Origin: Actinomycetota bacterium
GTDB lineage: Bacteria; Actinomycetota; Actinomycetes; Nanopelagicales; Nanopelagicaceae
Direction: 5' to 3'
DNA length: 7,469 bases
Assembly (NCBI GenBank): GCA_010032085.1
Contig: RGYL01000035.1
Location: 1 to 7,469, forward strand
This document shows, in pieces, positions 5,179 to 7,469 of this stretch (position 1 is the stretch's first letter; every line of letters begins with the position of its first letter). Under the pieces are notes generated by a model. It had not been told where the DNA came from. It saw only the letters and a list, made by a program, of their open reading frames with translations, and ran no database searches. The position numbers were made by a program, and so were the translations under genes.

Positions 5179-7469
5179 TAAACGCTCCAATCTTGCAGAG
5201 ATTTAACTGCAATCTGGCGCTCACGCAGAGCTTTAATCCCCGAAACCGCAGCTTTAAGGCCAGCAACTGTTGTAATACAAGGTACGCCCTTTACTACCGC
5301 AGTACTTCTTATTAGCCAACCATCATTTCGGGCATCTCGACCAAAAGGGGTATTCACTACTAGGTTTATTTGGCCACTTTCAATGAGCTCAACGGCTGAG
5401 ATATCTTCTGGGTTACGTTTTTCGGAAACTTTCCTAATCAATCGCGCTTCAATCCCATCCTTGAGTAACCTCTCTTGAGTTCCCTCCGTTGCTATCAACT
5501 CGAAACCTAGTTCAAATAGCGTGCGAACTGCAGGTACGGCGCTCTCTTTATCCTTATCTGATAGCGAGATGAAGACGCTGCCCGACTTGGGAAGGGGGCC
5601 GAAGGCGGCAATCTGACTTTTCGCAAAAGCAGTCCCGAAATCAGAAGCCATTCCCATTACCTCACCTGTTGATTTCATCTCTGGACCTAGGACGGAATCA
5701 ACATTCTTCCCATCTACTCTTCTAAATCTATTCCAGGGAAGAACCGCCTCTTTAACCGCGATTGCTGCCGCAACTCCAACATCATGGGAAGGTAAGAGAC
5801 CTTGCTCCCGCAGATTAACTATTTTTTCACCGGCTGCAATCAGTGCAGCAGCTTTAGCTACTTGGACCCCGGTTGCTTTGCTTACATATGGAACGGTTCG
5901 GGATGCCCGAGGATTTGCCTCGAGAACATAAAGATGATCATTTGAAATCGCGTATTGAACATTTAGCAAACCTATGACACCAATCGCCTCAGCAAGTTTT
6001 TTCGTAGTCTCTTGAATTTCTTTTAACTTAGCCGAAGAAATGGATTGGGGTGGGATAACACAAGCGGAGTCTCCGGAATGAACGCCCGCTTCCTCTATAT
6101 GCTCCATGATTCCGGCTAGATACATTTCACTGCCATCGAAGAGCGCATCAACATCTATCTCAAGAGCGCTATCTAAAAATGAATCAATAAGAACTGGGTG
6201 TTCGGGATTTATCTCTGTTGCTTTCGCAATAAAACCTTCCAATGACGTTTCGTCATAAACGATCTCCATTCCGCGTCCACCCAGTACGAATGAGGGCCGA
6301 ACTAAAACTGGAAATCCGATTCGACCGGCCACGCTCTTCGCTTCTTCAAAAGACTTCGCGGTTCCAAAGGCAGGAGCGTTGAGTCCGGTTCTAGTCAACA
6401 CCGCGCCAAATTCCCCGCGATCTTCAGCTCGATTAATGGCCTCCACCGGGGTTCCGAGAATTGTGATGCCTTCTTTAGCTAACCCAGCAGCCAATCCCAA
6501 CGGAGTTTGGCCACCTAATTGAGTGATAACACCAATGACCGGCCCAGCTGCCAACTCTGCGTGATAGACCTCTAGTACATCTTCTAAAGTAAGTGGTTCA
6601 AAGTAGAGGCGATCGGATGTGTCATAGTCCGTAGAAACTGTTTCCGGATTGCAATTCACCATAATCGTTTCAAAGCCCGCCTCACTTAAAGCAAAGCAGG
6701 CATGTACACAGGAATAATCGAATTCAATCCCTTGGCCAATTCGGTTGGGTCCGCTGCCGAGGATAATGATTGCTGGCTTCGTTCGTGGCTTTATCTCGGT
6801 CGTTAAGTCATATGCTGAGTAGTGATAAGGAGTGAAAGCTTCGAATTCTCCCGCGCATGTGTCAACGGTTTTATATACCGGGTGAAGATTAAGTCGCCAC
6901 CTCAAGCCTCGCACCTCGTCCGAGGTAATTCCTCGAAGTGTTCCTATTTGTGAATCTGAAAAGCCCATACGTTTTGCTTTACGAAGAATCTCAATATTCA
7001 ACTCAGGCGCTGCTTTCACCTTGTGCGCCATTTCATTAATACTCTTTATCTGCGTTAAGAACCATGGATCAATTCCGGTCAAGCTATGAACGCTCGCAAC
7101 GCTCTCTCCTAAATCGAGTAGTTGCTGAACTTGTTTCAGACGCTTTTCGGTAGGGATTTGAACGGCAGCTACTAGTTCTTCCTTGCTTTCATGAAAATCC
7201 CACGAAAATTCAGCGCCCTTCTTCTCTAACGAGCGCATCGCTTTCTGGAGCGCTTCTGGGAATGAACGGCCCATTGCCATCGCTTCCCCGACGCTCTTCA
7301 TAGTTGTAGTGAGCCTTGCATCAGCTTCCGGGAATTTCTCAAAAGCAAACCGTGGGATCTTCACAACAATGTAATCAAGAGTTGGCTCAAAGGAGGCGGG
7401 CGTCTTCTCGGTTATGTCATTAGGGATCTCATCAAGGGAGTAGCCGATTGCCAATTTTGTGGCAATTTT
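5178..7469 (-). CDS. carB: Carbamoyl phosphate synthetase large subunit, C-terminal 763 residues, cut by window edge
   Basis: CarB makes carbamoyl phosphate from bicarbonate, two ATP and ammonia supplied by CarA, feeding pyrimidine and arginine synthesis. The frame is open to the right edge with no true start; about 310-340 N-terminal residues (most of the first ATP-grasp half) are missing. In visible-residue numbering, the fragment opens in the end of the first synthetase half (TPASFEP at 23-29, then KSVGEAMAMGR). An oligomerisation domain covers about 100-225. The second synthetase half begins at ILGSGPNRIGQG (236-247). It includes the ATP-grasp loop RPSFVLGGRGME (391-402), MEHIEEAGVHSGDS (455-468) and LEANPRASRTVPY (516-528). 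The C-terminal allosteric MGS-like domain, about 629-763, starts at SGSVFISLSDKDK and includes NTPFGRDARNDGW. The usual two-part layout is intact. The TAG stop shares one base with the pyrK GTG. Confidence 0.97.
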   Translation of the reverse strand, partial: KIATKLAIGYSLDEIPNDITEKTPASFEPTLDYIVVKIPRFAFEKFPEADARLTTTMKSVGEAMAMGRSFPEALQKAMRSLEKKGAEFSWDFHESKEELVAAVQIPTEKRLKQVQQLLDLGESVASVHSLTGIDPWFLTQIKSINEMAHKVKAAPELNIEILRKAKRMGFSDSQIGTLRGITSDEVRGLRWRLNLHPVYKTVDTCAGEFEAFTPYHYSAYDLTTEIKPRTKPAIIILGSGPNRIGQGIEFDYSCVHACFALSEAGFETIMVNCNPETVSTDYDTSDRLYFEPLTLEDVLEVYHAELAAGPVIGVITQLGGQTPLGLAAGLAKEGITILGTPVEAINRAEDRGEFGAVLTRTGLNAPAFGTAKSFEEAKSVAGRIGFPVLVRPSFVLGGRGMEIVYDETSLEGFIAKATEINPEHPVLIDSFLDSALEIDVDALFDGSEMYLAGIMEHIEEAGVHSGDSACVIPPQSISSAKLKEIQETTKKLAEAIGVIGLLNVQYAISNDHLYVLEANPRASRTVPYVSKATGVQVAKAAALIAAGEKIVNLREQGLLPSHDVGVAAAIAVKEAVLPWNRFRRVDGKNVDSVLGPEMKSTGEVMGMASDFGTAFAKSQIAAFGPLPKSGSVFISLSDKDKESAVPAVRTLFELGFELIATEGTQERLLKDGIEARLIRKVSEKRNPEDISAVELIESGQINLVVNTPFGRDARNDGWLIRSTAVVKGVPCITTVAGLKAAVSGIKALRERQIAVKSLQDWSV
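5185..5188 (-). promoter_or_regulatory. Shine-Dalgarno sequence deciding the pyrK start
   Basis: The minus strand reads GGAG, 6 nt before the GTG at 5178-5176, inside the last codons of carB. The alternative TTG at 5190-5188 overlaps the motif itself, so the GTG is the start it serves. Confidence 0.7.

Noticed and set aside
5179..5190. TTG at 5190 as start of pyrK
   Set aside because: It overlaps the GGAG motif that properly serves the GTG at 5178-5176, and it would add four residues with no family support.
1..7469. A novel defence, mobile or RNA-based system
   Set aside because: Nearly every base is accounted for by nine recognisable housekeeping genes. I saw no repeats, recombinase, toxin-antitoxin pair, CRISPR-like array or unexplained gap.

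Overview
The window is ordinary core metabolism from what looks like an actinobacterium with a moderate-GC genome (four sequence lines counted by eye average about 47% GC). The phylum call rests on the gene order, above all mihF (the actinobacterial-type integration host factor) next to gmk, rpoZ, coaBC and metK behind carB and pyrF. CoaBC also carries substitutions I associate with actinobacteria. GC this low in such a cluster, with almost no intergenic DNA, suggests a streamlined lineage, for example freshwater planktonic Nanopelagicales-like actinobacteria. That last step is inference and cannot be settled here.

Every gene lies on the minus strand, so transcription runs from high to low coordinates. 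In that order: carB (5' part outside the window), pyrK, pyrD, pyrF, mihF, gmk, rpoZ, coaBC and metK (3' part outside the window). Eight junctions join nine genes. Six are overlaps of 1, 4 or 8 nt (carB/pyrK 1, pyrK/pyrD 4, pyrD/pyrF 8, mihF/gmk 4, rpoZ/coaBC 1, coaBC/metK 8). The other two are gaps of 13 nt (pyrF-mihF) and 20 nt (gmk-rpoZ). I saw no convincing promoter, terminator, RNA gene, repeat, mobile element or CRISPR, and no gene-free stretch longer than 20 nt.

The upstream half is de novo UMP synthesis: carbamoyl phosphate synthetase large subunit, the two subunits of an NAD-linked class 1B dihydroorotate dehydrogenase, and OMP decarboxylase. The downstream half is a nucleoid protein (mIHF), GMP phosphorylation (Gmk), the RNA polymerase omega subunit, coenzyme A synthesis (CoaBC) and S-adenosylmethionine synthesis (MetK). 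The likely reading is one long growth-linked operon that couples nucleotide supply to transcription and cofactor synthesis. By family context, pyrB, pyrC and carA would be expected beyond the high-coordinate end, but this is not visible.

Starts were reassigned for three genes (pyrK, pyrD, pyrF). In each, a Shine-Dalgarno sequence and an overlap with the preceding stop codon point to a start downstream of the longest possible frame. No novel system is evident. The points worth a second look are the class 1B DHODH and type 1 PyrF in this locus, a few motif substitutions, and mihF without a clear ribosome binding site.
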